From: Ureibacillus endophyticus
Lineage (GTDB): Bacteria; Bacillota; Bacilli; Bacillales_A; Planococcaceae
Assembly (NCBI RefSeq): GCF_003628435.1
Contig: NZ_RBZN01000010.1
Location: 1 to 64,000, forward strand
DNA: 64,000 bases
Direction: 5' to 3'
The notes under the pieces were generated by a model. That model saw only the letters and a program-made list of their open reading frames with translations. It had not been told where the DNA came from and ran no database searches. Position numbers and translations under genes: made by a program. Each line of letters starts with the position of its first letter. The first letter of the stretch is position 1. Positions 1 to 8,258 of the stretch are shown in pieces.

Positions 1-121
1 TTTACTTTTATAACTACCAACGCTTCCAAAAACGACTCAACCACCTGGCACCGATAGAATATCGACACCAGATGGCTGCTTAGTCTCTTTTAAAGCTGTC
101 TACTTGACTGGGGTAAGTCCA
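1..121 (+). mobile_element. Right end of an IS3-family (IS150-like) insertion sequence, truncated by the window edge
   Basis: The first 83 bases encode the C-terminus of a DDE transposase on the plus strand. It is followed by 38 bp ending in what looks like the terminal inverted repeat; read inward from base 121 on the complementary strand it is TGGACTTACCCCAGTCAAG. A terminus beginning with TG followed by a C-rich block is typical of the IS150 branch of IS3. The element ends 12 bp from the stop codon of the pseudouridine synthase gene, so it lies just downstream of that operon and does not interrupt it. The left end and any target duplication are outside the window. Confidence 0.72.
3..83 (+). 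CDS. IS3-family transposase OrfB, C-terminal fragment
   Basis: Reading in frame from base 3 gives 26 codons to a TAG at 81-83. The peptide contains NYQRFQKRLNHLAPIEYR, the usual IS3 OrfB tail in which a Y/N-x-x-R-x-Q-x-x-L block leads into a P-x-E-Y-R end. This is the tail of the rve integrase domain that carries out cut-and-paste strand transfer. The gene starts outside the window, so whether the copy is intact cannot be judged. Confidence 0.75.
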   Translation, partial: YFYNYQRFQKRLNHLAPIEYRHQMAA

Positions 122-133
122 AACACCTCTCTT

Positions 134-1036
134 TTAATTATTCATAAGTTTCTTCAACGATTCAAGTAAATCACTTGAAAAAGATAACTTTTCCATTGTT
201 ATTGGATGCACCATTTCTAGTAAAACACAGTGAAGAGCTTGTCTATTTAATAAACTTTTACTACCTCCATATAAATCATCACCCACAAGCGGATGTCCAA
301 TATAAGCCATATGAACTCGGATTTGGTGAGTTCTTCCAGTATGAAGCTTCAATCGGACATGAGTTAATGGTTCCCCATTATTGGAGTATCCTCTTTTTAA
401 TACCTTTACATCGGTATGAGAATATTGACCATCACTTCTTACAACCCGTTCAATAATGCTTGTCTCACTCCGGCCAATTGGTGCAATAATTTGTTGTTCA
501 TCTAAATCAACATGACCATGAACAATTGCTTCATACTGTTTATTAATTTGCCCTCTTTTTTGTTGTAGTCCCATTAAATGGTGAATGTGACTATGTTTTG
601 CTATACATACAAGACCTGAAGTATTGTGATCGAGCCTTGTAACTATATGAACAGTCGAATGAATCCCCTTCTGTTGAAAATATCCGCTAACAAAGTTTGC
701 AACACTTCCAGTAGGATGTTCACGAGATGGGATTGTATTCATAAATGGAGGCTTTTCAATAATTAATAAAGCTTCGTCTTCAAATAGTATATTTAATTCC
801 CCTTGTTCAACAATCAGACCATCACTTATTTCCTCAGGTGGGAATATAATGGTGATTTCGTCCCCTTCATTTAAAACATGGCGTACATTTTTTTCAATTC
901 CATTAACCAATATCGTACCACCATTAAATTTAATTGAAGTTAAAGCTTTCTTTGAAATTCCTTGATTACTAATGGCATTCCGTAATAATTGACCATTTTG
1001 ATTCGCTATAAACTGTAGCTTATATCTTGTATCCAT
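134..1036 (-). CDS. RluA/RluD-family RNA pseudouridine synthase (YjbO-like)
   Basis: 300 aa. Converts uridine to pseudouridine in structured RNA; the exact rRNA or tRNA target is not evident. An S4-like RNA-binding region covers about residues 15-65. The catalytic domain carries the family motif RLDHNTSG at 134-141, whose Asp136 is the expected catalytic residue. A later GRTHQIRVH segment is also typical of RluA. The ATG has AGAGG upstream and lies 8 bp after the nadK stop, so the gene is the last member of a relQ-nadK-pseudouridine synthase operon, the same order as yjbM-yjbN-yjbO of B. subtilis. It is followed at once by the end of an insertion sequence. Confidence 0.9.
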   Translation of the reverse strand: MDTRYKLQFIANQNGQLLRNAISNQGISKKALTSIKFNGGTILVNGIEKNVRHVLNEGDEITIIFPPEEISDGLIVEQGELNILFEDEALLIIEKPPFMNTIPSREHPTGSVANFVSGYFQQKGIHSTVHIVTRLDHNTSGLVCIAKHSHIHHLMGLQQKRGQINKQYEAIVHGHVDLDEQQIIAPIGRSETSIIERVVRSDGQYSHTDVKVLKRGYSNNGEPLTHVRLKLHTGRTHQIRVHMAYIGHPLVGDDLYGGSKSLLNRQALHCVLLEMVHPITMEKLSFSSDLLESLKKLMNN

Positions 1037-1044
1037 GGTGACCT

Positions 1045-1839
1045 CTATTCATTTGAAACAAAGGAATCATGTACTCGTTCCCAAAACGGAAAAGGTCTGA
1101 AACGAGCAAAGCGTACTCTTTCGTTGGCAACATTAAACGTTACAGATTTCAAATCGTTATGCACAAATTGGTTATGATCAATCGTCATTGTAAATTGCTG
1201 ATTACTCACTGGTATTAATGCACAATTATGATGTGCAGGTAATACTAAGGATGAGCCAACCGTTCTAAATACTCGATTATTAATGGATGCCATTTCAGTT
1301 ATTTGAAAAGCTTGTAATGTCGGATGAATAATCGCGCCACCTAGTGCCTTATTATAAGCCGTACTACCTGATGGTGTGGAAATACATAGGCCATCACCAC
1401 GGAATCTTTCAAAATGATTGCCATTTAACTCTACATCCATTACTAATGTAACATCAGGAGATTTTATCGTTGCCTCATTTAATGCTAAATATGTTTTAGA
1501 TTCATTGTTGTGTGTTTGAACATGCACTTCCAATAATGGGTACTCAACCACGTTATATTCTTTTTTCGCAATCGATAAAACGAGCTTTTCAAGTTCTGAT
1601 GGCTTCCAATCTGCATAGAAACCTAAATGACCAGTATGAATTCCGACAAAAGCTACTTGGTGTAGTCGATGAATATGGCGATGGAATGCATGTAAAAGCG
1701 TCCCATCTCCACCAATCGATATAACAATCTCTGGTTCTTCTTCATCAAATATTAAGCCAAAATCCTGTAAATACGTTTTGGCAAGTCCCATTAATTCATT
1801 GGATTGTGCATCTCTGCGTGACTGAATCGAAAATTTCAA
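1045..1839 (-). CDS. nadK: NAD kinase
   Basis: 264 aa from a TTG start. Phosphorylates NAD to NADP with ATP or polyphosphate in the cytoplasm. The glycine-rich GGDGT motif sits at residues 43-47, an NE pair at 121-122, and the downstream [15 protein letters not shown] block lines the nucleotide site. The reading frame stays open upstream inside relQ, but a start there would add about 40 non-homologous residues. The TTG at 1839 has AAAGGAG ten bases upstream and gives the usual family length (about 266 aa). It begins one base after the relQ stop, indicating tight translational coupling. Confidence 0.94.
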   Translation of the reverse strand: MKFSIQSRRDAQSNELMGLAKTYLQDFGLIFDEEEPEIVISIGGDGTLLHAFHRHIHRLHQVAFVGIHTGHLGFYADWKPSELEKLVLSIAKKEYNVVEYPLLEVHVQTHNNESKTYLALNEATIKSPDVTLVMDVELNGNHFERFRGDGLCISTPSGSTAYNKALGGAIIHPTLQAFQITEMASINNRVFRTVGSSLVLPAHHNCALIPVSNQQFTMTIDHNQFVHNDLKSVTFNVANERVRFARFRPFPFWERVHDSFVSNE

Positions 1840-1840
1840 A

Positions 1841-2515
1841 TTACTCACGCTCCTTTTCCTCATTTGTCGATCGAATCGTTGGGGTTGATGCTTCTTTATT
1901 TTCACTAAAGTAAACTTGTGCTTCCTGGATTTCACTTCGAATTGAAGACATTTCTTCATCTAATTTAAACGCAGCTTCTGCAGCATTTTGGAGTCGATTT
2001 TTTATTTCTTCAGGGAACAAGCCTTTATATTTATAATTTAAGGAGTGTTCGATGGAAGCCCAAAAATTCATCGCAAGCGTCCTAATTTGGATTTCTGCTA
2101 ATACTTCTATTTTCCCGTTAATTGTTTCAACAGGGTATTCCACAATCATATGATAAGAACGATAGCCACTAGGTTTACTATGTGTAATATAATCCTTTTC
2201 CTCGATTACTTTCAAATCATCTCTTTGACGAATTAAGTTTACAACTGTTGAAATATCATCAACAAATTGGCACATGATGCGGAGACCTGCAATATCTTGA
2301 AGTTCTTTTGTTAATTGATATGAAGGTTCAAAGGGTATTCCCTTTTCTAAGGTTTTATCATAAATACTTGCTAACGGTTTAACTCTTCCTGTAACAAACT
2401 CGATTGGAGAAGTTGTTCCAGTAATTCCAAATTGCGAACGCATTCCTTTTAATTTTACTTTTAGTTCATCCACAGCCTGTTTATATGGGCTTAAAAATAT
2501 GTCCCATTGTCCCAT
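1841..2515 (-). CDS. relQ: Small alarmone synthetase RelQ (GTP pyrophosphokinase)
   Basis: 224 aa. Synthesises (p)ppGpp from ATP and GTP/GDP; single-domain synthetases of this family have no hydrolase domain. Visible synthetase motifs are VTGRVKP near residue 41, DIAGLRI at 74-80, KPSGYRSYH at 114-122, and an EIQIRT segment at 141-146 leading into [12 protein letters not shown]. The ATG at 2515 follows AAGGAGGA with seven bases of spacing; an upstream in-frame ATG lacks a ribosome site. Slightly longer than the B. subtilis protein (about 211 aa). It heads the relQ-nadK-yjbO-like operon and is preceded by two hairpins. Confidence 0.93.
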   Translation of the reverse strand: MGQWDIFLSPYKQAVDELKVKLKGMRSQFGITGTTSPIEFVTGRVKPLASIYDKTLEKGIPFEPSYQLTKELQDIAGLRIMCQFVDDISTVVNLIRQRDDLKVIEEKDYITHSKPSGYRSYHMIVEYPVETINGKIEVLAEIQIRTLAMNFWASIEHSLNYKYKGLFPEEIKNRLQNAAEAAFKLDEEMSSIRSEIQEAQVYFSENKEASTPTIRSTNEEKERE

Positions 2516-2537
2516 AGAAAATTCCTCCTTAGAAAAC

Positions 2538-2601
2538 ACGATTTGTCATTTAAGAACAAATCGTAGTTGCATCTTCGTATCGCGAATCGAACCATGCAAC
2601 T
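2538..2601 (-). other. Two adjacent hairpins in the relQ leader
   Basis: Between the yjbL-like gene and relQ the minus strand can fold into two consecutive stems. The first pairs AGTTGCAT with ATGCAACT (2565-2572 with 2594-2601) and has further complementarity inside its loop. The second pairs ACGATTTGT with ACAAATCGT (2538-2546 with 2556-2564) and is followed by GTTTTC and then the relQ ribosome site. The second stem resembles a weak intrinsic terminator for the upstream gene, or an attenuator before relQ. Function is inferred only from complementarity. Confidence 0.5.
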
Positions 2602-2633
2602 TTATCATTTAATAAGCACGTAAGTTTTACAGA

Positions 2634-3026
2634 TTACAACGTGTCATTTTGGAATATTTCCTTAAATGCTTCTTCGACTGAATCGACAAATTCTTTTCCA
2701 TAGTTGTCGTTTCCTTCGATATTGAAAATGAGCATTTCCAGTTCTTCTGTAAAATTGATTAATTCTATTGCTTCACCATTTATCGTTACATATGGATTTT
2801 GATTAGATTTCAAAATATCTACTAGATGTGACCATAGTTCATTCGAAAAATGTAAATAACTAAACTCTCCACCTTCTTCGACAACATATATGAATGCAAG
2901 GTTGTCAGAGTCTGCTAACATTTGTCCAGCAGGAACAATTTGTATGTCTTTATCATTTTCGTTTAAACTAAAGTGATGGTTATTATGTACATATTGATAA
3001 TTGTCGATTTTATAAATGTTGCGCAT
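2634..3026 (-). CDS. YjbL-like protein (UPF0738 family), function unknown
   Basis: 130 aa, acidic, with no signal peptide or membrane segment, so probably a small cytosolic protein. Assigned to the YjbL family from its size, its position next to relQ and its divergence from the CYTH gene, matching the yjbK-yjbL-yjbM order in B. subtilis. The family assignment rests mostly on context. The ATG at 3026 follows AAGGGATG. No catalytic motif is apparent. Confidence 0.7.
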   Translation of the reverse strand: MRNIYKIDNYQYVHNNHHFSLNENDKDIQIVPAGQMLADSDNLAFIYVVEEGGEFSYLHFSNELWSHLVDILKSNQNPYVTINGEAIELINFTEELEMLIFNIEGNDNYGKEFVDSVEEAFKEIFQNDTL

Positions 3027-3139
3027 TAAACTTACATCCCTTCAACACTATTCCTTCATATTTTAACATAGCACTGTACAATTTCGAGAAAAAGAATGAA
3101 GGAAAATACACATTCTTCTTATTAGAAAGGAAAATATAT

Positions 3140-3718
3140 ATGAGTCAAGAATTAGAAATTGAGTTTAAAAATACATTAACAAAAGAACAGTATGAAAATT
3201 TATTAATATCATTTCAAATACCAAATGAAAAAATAATTCGACAAACAAATCATTATTTTGATACACCTAATTTTTCTCTTAAAGAATTATCTAGTGGCCT
3301 TCGAATTCGAGAGACAAGCAATAAAATAGTTTGTACATTAAAAGAGAAAAAATCTACAAATATTCATTTAGAAACAACGGATGAATTAACGAGAGAACAA
3401 GCGGATTTAATGTTAGCAGGTGAAGCATTTTTAGCCCCTCGAGTAAAGGAGAAGTTGTTAGAATTAAATATCCCAATTGAGAAATTAAGAGTATTTGGCA
3501 CTTTAACAACAGATAGAGTGGAAATTGCATACAAAGGTGGAATCCTTGTATTTGACCATTCTTTCTATTTGCAGTGTGACGATTATGAGGTAGAATATGA
3601 AACAAGTAACGAAAACGAAGGAAAAGTAATTTTCCTAGAATTTTTACAACAACACAGCATAACAAGACAAGTTGCAGATAAAAAAATTGCACGCTTTATG
3701 AAAGCACTGAAAGGTTGA
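3140..3718 (+). CDS. CYTH-domain protein (YjbK-like triphosphate tunnel metalloenzyme)
   Basis: 192 aa, the full length of a single CYTH domain. The signature ExExK is present as E6-I-E8-F-K10. Alternating basic and acidic strands follow (for example RLREtype and CTLKEKK segments), as expected for an eight-strand tunnel that binds divalent metal and a triphosphate. Known members are adenylate cyclases, thiamine triphosphatases or inorganic triphosphatases; the substrate here cannot be told from sequence. The ATG has AGAAAGGAAAA upstream. It is followed after six bases by the lytic transglycosylase gene and leads the plus-strand run to spxH. Confidence 0.85.
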   Translation: MSQELEIEFKNTLTKEQYENLLISFQIPNEKIIRQTNHYFDTPNFSLKELSSGLRIRETSNKIVCTLKEKKSTNIHLETTDELTREQADLMLAGEAFLAPRVKEKLLELNIPIEKLRVFGTLTTDRVEIAYKGGILVFDHSFYLQCDDYEVEYETSNENEGKVIFLEFLQQHSITRQVADKKIARFMKALKG

Positions 3719-3724
3719 TCGTAG

Positions 3725-4459
3725 TTGGATATTTCATCAATGAAAATGTTACTTGAAATTCAAGCACTCCAATCCATAGGCAATACACAAACAAGCGTTC
3801 AATCGTTAACAGACAACAACTCTATTTTTACAGAATTACTGGAAGAGATGTTGTCTTCAACATCTTCCTTAACGAATAACGCTTCAAACCTTCTGGAAAA
3901 CTATACACAAGCAAATACAACCGAGAACGCTCTATCTTCAATGTACTTAAATTCTACTTCAAATTACATACCTGATTCATATTATGATGCATTAATTGGT
4001 TCGAACAGTAATAACGTTTTTAATAATTACATTAATAAAGATTATTTAAATACATCTGGATATGGAGATGTTCTTGCAGGAGCAAGTAAATATTCAGAAT
4101 TCATTTCTAAAGCTTCTGCAAAATATAGTGTACCTGAAAAGTTAATTGCAGCCGTGATTAAACAAGAGTCGAATTTTAATCCAAATGCAGTTAGTTCTGC
4201 TGGTGCAACAGGCTTAATGCAACTGATGCCTGGAACCGCAAAATTTTTAGGTGTGCAAGATTCCCATGATGCAGAACAAAATATAATGGGTGGAACGAAA
4301 TATTTAAGCCAAATGCTAAATAAATTTAATAATAATATTGAACTAGCTCTTGCTGCTTATAATGCAGGGCCTGGAAATGTTTCGAAATACGGTGGGATTC
4401 CTCCATTTAAAGAAACAGTTAACTATGTAGATAAAGTACTAAAATACTATAATGCTTAA
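3725..4459 (+). CDS. Lytic transglycosylase with C-terminal SLT domain (YjbJ-like)
   Basis: 244 aa from a TTG start six bases after the CYTH gene; the ATG at 3740 is a possible alternative. Residues 1-120 are low-complexity and Ser/Asn/Thr-rich. Residues 122-244 form an SLT goose-lysozyme-like domain with catalytic Glu148 in [12 protein letters not shown], the [10 protein letters not shown] motif, and [10 protein letters not shown] near 213. It would cleave the MurNAc-GlcNAc bond of peptidoglycan with anhydro-product formation. No classical signal peptide is visible, as in several Bacillus homologues, so the export route is unclear. Confidence 0.88.
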   Translation: MDISSMKMLLEIQALQSIGNTQTSVQSLTDNNSIFTELLEEMLSSTSSLTNNASNLLENYTQANTTENALSSMYLNSTSNYIPDSYYDALIGSNSNNVFNNYINKDYLNTSGYGDVLAGASKYSEFISKASAKYSVPEKLIAAVIKQESNFNPNAVSSAGATGLMQLMPGTAKFLGVQDSHDAEQNIMGGTKYLSQMLNKFNNNIELALAAYNAGPGNVSKYGGIPPFKETVNYVDKVLKYYNA

Positions 4460-4614
4460 GTTTTAATACCCAATATGCGATTTGTTTGAGAAAAAGGCAA
4501 TACGTTGATAGAATAAATACATCGTACTTTTGTGTTAAAGCAAAACGACAATATGGTATGCAATATTCGGATATTTCATTACGTATTCAAAAAAGAAGTA
4601 AAGGAGTTGCAGCT

Positions 4615-5016
4615 ATGAATCGAAAATATACGATTCCTTACGAGGAAATTGGTGCTGAAAAACTTTCTGAGCTCCTTCGCGCTTTTTATAAACGTGTTGC
4701 GAAGCATCCATTGTTAATTCCGATTTTTCCAGAAGATTTAACAGAAACATTACGCAAACAAATACAATTCCAAACTCAATATTTAGGTGGACCTAATCTT
4801 TATACAGAGGAACACGGACATCCGATGATGAAAGCTCGTCATATGCCTTTTAAAATAACACCTGATCGTGCACAAGCTTGGCTTGAATGTATGAGCGAAG
4901 CAATGGATGAGGTTGGTCTTGAAGGGAAATTTCGAGAAGTATACTATCAGCGACTTGTTATGACTGCTCATCATATGATTAATTCGCCAAATGAAGATGA
5001 GGAGGATTTAGAGTGA
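4615..5016 (+). CDS. Truncated haemoglobin, group II (YjbI-like)
   Basis: 133 aa. The ATG at 4615 follows AAAGGAG; the frame is open further upstream but only this start gives the family length. Expected haem-pocket features are visible: Tyr in the B-helix segment AFYKRVAKHP, the proximal histidine in ARHMPFKI, and the G8 tryptophan in QAWLECM that marks group II. Binds O2/NO in the cytoplasm. Its stop overlaps the start of spxH by four bases, the yjbI-yjbH arrangement known in Bacillus, so globin and Spx adaptor are translationally coupled. Confidence 0.9.
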   Translation: MNRKYTIPYEEIGAEKLSELLRAFYKRVAKHPLLIPIFPEDLTETLRKQIQFQTQYLGGPNLYTEEHGHPMMKARHMPFKITPDRAQAWLECMSEAMDEVGLEGKFREVYYQRLVMTAHHMINSPNEDEEDLE

Positions 5017-5816
5017 ATAATGTCCAATTATTATCGAAACCCGTCGCACCTTCTAGCATTACAAAGCCTATAGAATTATATATTTTTATAGATCCACTTT
5101 GCAAAAAAGCTTTAAAGATGCAAACTATGCTAAGAAAGTTACAGCTACAGTACGATCATTATTTTACTTGGCGCTATGTGCTAAGTACAAAATTAGTTTC
5201 GTTAAATGGCTTAAGACGTACTAAAGGTTGTTTGACCGGTGCCGAACTGGATATTACGCATCCTGCACTCCCATCAATTGCGATTAAAGCAGCTGAATTA
5301 CAAGGAAAACGTGCTGCAAGTCGTTATTTACTTAAATTACAAGAACATTCTTTATTAAATACAAAGGATGTAACGTCCTACTCTGTTTTAATTGATATAG
5401 CTAGGGAAACAAATCTTGACATTGATGAATTTATTAATGATTTCGGTTCAAAAGAGGCAGCCCGCGCTTTTCAATGTGATTTACACATTACCCGCGAAAT
5501 GGAAGTAGACGAAATACCGAGTATCGTATTCTTTAATGAGTGTATAGAGGATGAAGGGCTAAAAGTTAGTGGTATGTATGCATATGATGTATATGTTCAT
5601 ATATTACAAGAAATGCTAGATGATACACTGACTTGCCAAAATCTACCGTCAATTGAAGAGTTATTTAATCGATTCCATTCACTAACAACAGCTGATGTTG
5701 CTGAAATATATTCTATCACTGAGCAAGAAGCAGAACGCGAATTAAAAAAACGTATGTTACAACAAAAACTAGACCGTTTAACAAATGAGGACATTACCCT
5801 CTGGAGAAAAAAATAA
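5013..5816 (+). CDS. spxH: SpxH (YjbH) adaptor for ClpXP degradation of Spx
   Basis: 267 aa, thioredoxin-like DsbA/FrnE fold. In Bacillus this adaptor delivers the disulfide-stress regulator Spx to ClpXP. The GTG start at 5013 overlaps the globin stop and has GAGGAGG upstream. The family usually carries a Cys-x-x-Cys pair after an F-V-D-P-L block; here the block is FIDPLCKKA, with Cys30 kept and the second position Ala33. The short N-terminus also lacks the His/Cys-rich start I remember from the B. subtilis protein, and the whole protein is shorter than the usual ~300 aa. Assignment is supported by the yjbI-yjbH order and by spx and mecA 5 kb away. Confidence 0.83.
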   Translation: MNNVQLLSKPVAPSSITKPIELYIFIDPLCKKALKMQTMLRKLQLQYDHYFTWRYVLSTKLVSLNGLRRTKGCLTGAELDITHPALPSIAIKAAELQGKRAASRYLLKLQEHSLLNTKDVTSYSVLIDIARETNLDIDEFINDFGSKEAARAFQCDLHITREMEVDEIPSIVFFNECIEDEGLKVSGMYAYDVYVHILQEMLDDTLTCQNLPSIEELFNRFHSLTTADVAEIYSITEQEAERELKKRMLQQKLDRLTNEDITLWRKK

Positions 5817-5862
5817 TCGTTAGCACTTATTTTTATTATGTATATAAAACTTATAATTTAGT

Positions 5863-5893
5863 AGACAATTTCTTAATGAAATTGTCTTTTTTT
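5863..5893 (+). terminator. Intrinsic terminator after spxH
   Basis: A perfect 10-bp stem, AGACAATTTC with GAAATTGTCT, a five-base loop and seven T residues. It ends the plus-strand CYTH-to-spxH run. Confidence 0.9.
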
Positions 5894-6343
5894 ATGTATA
5901 GAAAGTTGTTTTCATCCTTTGTGGACAATTTCGATAAAGAATAAATTAGAGCCGAAGAAAAAGGGAATACTGTCTGCTACACTCCATTCCAATCTGGACA
6001 TTATATAAAGAAATAAAAGAGACGCCACATTCTTTTTCAAGAATTGACGCCTCTTTTCACAAAGGGGATGGGAGAAATGTTCACGTTCAAACAAAGGGGT
6101 GTATGTTTGTTATGTGATTTATTTCACGTATTTAATTTATCACAGAATAATAATTGATGCAATGGAACTGTGGACATTTCACAAATCCGTCATATAGTAA
6201 CCGTTTTCATATACATTGATATATAAGGAATTGTAACACATTGTACTAGTTTTCTAGAACTTTTAAAACTGTTATACAATACAAAAAATATTATTTCGAA
6301 TTATAAAAATATTTTTAGAATATAATTATATTGCCTATCAAAT
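5894..6343. other. Gene-free AT-rich stretch with one hairpin
   Basis: No gene of normal size is supported. A second imperfect hairpin lies at 6015-6057 (AAAAGAG with CTCTTTT, plus ATTCTT with AAGAAT) and may back up termination. A 26-codon frame from ATG 6076 behind GGGATGGGAGAA ends in TGA near 6154 and cannot be called a gene without homologues. The rest to 6343 is featureless AT-rich sequence between two convergent transcription units. Confidence 0.5.
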
Positions 6344-6386
6344 AAAAAGAACTATGTAAAGGTCATCTGAAACCTCCACATAGTTC
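6344..6386 (-). terminator. Intrinsic terminator after pepF
   Basis: Nine-base arms GAACTATGT and ACATAGTTC with an inner AGGT/ACCT pairing. On the minus strand they are followed by TTTTTATTT. Placed 13 bp after the pepF stop. Confidence 0.85.
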
Positions 6387-6398
6387 AATTGAATTTAA

Positions 6399-8204
6399 TT
6401 ATTTAAGCAGTAATGATTCAAGTTCACTTAGTTTTTGTTCAAATACTTTACATGCTTCTCTTATCGGTGTTGGAGATTCCATATCCACCCCAGCAGCTTT
6501 TAATACTTCAATTGGGAAGTCCGAACATCCAGCTTTTAAGAAATTATTAATATAACGATCGACTGCTGGTTGTCCTACTTCTAAAATTTGTTTACTTAAT
6601 GCTGTGGCAGCACTTTGACCTGTTGCATATTGATAAACATAATAATTGTAGTAGAAATGTGGAATTCGAGCCCATTCTAATCCAATTTCCTCATCAACTG
6701 TCATTTCATCACCGAAATATTGTTTATTTAAATCATAGTAGATTTCTGTTAGTCCATCAGCAGTTATTGCTTCACCATTCGCATCTTTTTCATGAATAAT
6801 ATGCTCAAACTCAGCAAACATTGTTTGACGGAATACTGTACTTCTGAAACCGTCTAACCAATGATTTAATAAATAAATTTTTTGCTGTTCATCTTCAGTC
6901 GTTTTTAACAAGTAGTCAAATAACAGTTCTTCATTACAAGTTGAAGCTACTTCAGCTACGAAAATGGAGTAATCTGCATAAGGATATGGCTGATTTTGAC
7001 GAGTATAGTAGCTGTGCATACTATGACCAAATTCATGAGCTAAAGTAAATAAATTATTAATGTTATTTTGCCAGTTCATCAATACATATGGGTTTGTACC
7101 ATATGTTCCTGAAGAGTATGCACCACTTCTTTTTCCTTTGTTTTCTAGTACATCTACCCAACGGCTATCTAAACCTTTTTGAACGATGGATTGATATTCT
7201 TCGCCTAATGGAGCAAAGCTTTTAACCATAATTTCTTTTGCCTTTTCATATGGCATATCAATTTTCACTTCTTTTACAAGAGGTGTAAATAAATCATACA
7301 TATGAAGTTCTTCCACACCTAATACTTGCTTTCTAAGTGAAATATAACGGTGTAGGACAGGTAAAAACTCATGAATCGTTGAAATTAATTGATCGTAAAC
7401 TTTTTCAGGTATCGTATTGTTACTTAATGCGCGGTGTCTTGCTGAATTAAATTTACGGATACGAGCACTTACATTATGTGATTTAACATTTCCAGATAAT
7501 GTAGAGGCAAACGTATTTTTAAATTTACCATAAGTAGCATACATCGCTTTAAATGCTTGTTCACGTACTTCGCGGTTATCGCTTTCTAAAAACGTAATAT
7601 AATTTCCATGAGTTAATTGTACATCTTCCCCTTCATCATTTTTGATAACAGGGAACTCTAAGTCTGCATTATTTAACGCACTGAAAGTACCGCTTGATGC
7701 AGATGTTACTTCTGAAAACTGTGCAAGTAATTGTTCTTGCTCAGCAGATAGGACATGAGGACGTTTAAGATTTAATTCTTTTAACATTTGTGTATATAAT
7801 CGAAGGGGTTCGAATTCATCTAAATAGCTTTGAATTTTTTCTTCTTCAATAGATAGAATCTCTGGAGTAATAAATGACCAGGCAGCTGATAATTTTGCAC
7901 CTAATGAACGGACTCTTGCATCCATCCCTTGGTATTTACTATTTGTAGTATCTTGATCGTGTTTTAAATGGCTGTATACATAAAGCTTTCCAAAGCGTTT
8001 GGATAGTTCATCACTAAATTGTAGTGTATCGTACAAACTTTTCGCACTTTCAACTACTTTACCTTTAAATTTCTCACTCTCTGGAATTAACTTTTCGATT
8101 TCTTTAAATTTTGCTTCCCACGCATCGTCTGATGGAAAAATCACTTCTAAATCCCAGGTTAATTCAACAGGTACTTCTTCACGATTCAATAATTTTTTCG
8201 CCAT
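6399..8204 (-). CDS. pepF: Oligoendopeptidase F (M3 family metallopeptidase)
   Basis: 601 aa. Cytosolic zinc peptidase that hydrolyses oligopeptides. The M3 zinc motif HEFGH is at residues 390-394 in LAHEFGHSMHSYY, with downstream glutamates in the expected EVAST segment. The start chosen is the ATG at 8204 behind GGAGGC; an in-frame ATG seven codons upstream lacks a ribosome site. Lies 54 bp downstream of coiA in the same direction, as pepF (yjbG) follows coiA (yjbF) in B. subtilis. Confidence 0.94.
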   Translation of the reverse strand: MAKKLLNREEVPVELTWDLEVIFPSDDAWEAKFKEIEKLIPESEKFKGKVVESAKSLYDTLQFSDELSKRFGKLYVYSHLKHDQDTTNSKYQGMDARVRSLGAKLSAAWSFITPEILSIEEEKIQSYLDEFEPLRLYTQMLKELNLKRPHVLSAEQEQLLAQFSEVTSASSGTFSALNNADLEFPVIKNDEGEDVQLTHGNYITFLESDNREVREQAFKAMYATYGKFKNTFASTLSGNVKSHNVSARIRKFNSARHRALSNNTIPEKVYDQLISTIHEFLPVLHRYISLRKQVLGVEELHMYDLFTPLVKEVKIDMPYEKAKEIMVKSFAPLGEEYQSIVQKGLDSRWVDVLENKGKRSGAYSSGTYGTNPYVLMNWQNNINNLFTLAHEFGHSMHSYYTRQNQPYPYADYSIFVAEVASTCNEELLFDYLLKTTEDEQQKIYLLNHWLDGFRSTVFRQTMFAEFEHIIHEKDANGEAITADGLTEIYYDLNKQYFGDEMTVDEEIGLEWARIPHFYYNYYVYQYATGQSAATALSKQILEVGQPAVDRYINNFLKAGCSDFPIEVLKAAGVDMESPTPIREACKVFEQKLSELESLLLK

Positions 8205-8258
8205 AAAAATTGCCTCCGATACCATTTATTTCGAATTTCTCGTATCTCATTCATTTTC

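Noticed and set aside
6113-6128. Fnr-like site TGTGATTTATTTCACG
   Set aside because: Close to the consensus but located between convergent genes with no promoter or gene to control; likely chance in AT-rich sequence.
6076-6156. 26-codon ORF with ribosome-site-like GGGAGAA
   Set aside because: Too short, spacing to the ATG too tight, no recognisable peptide; left as a remark only.
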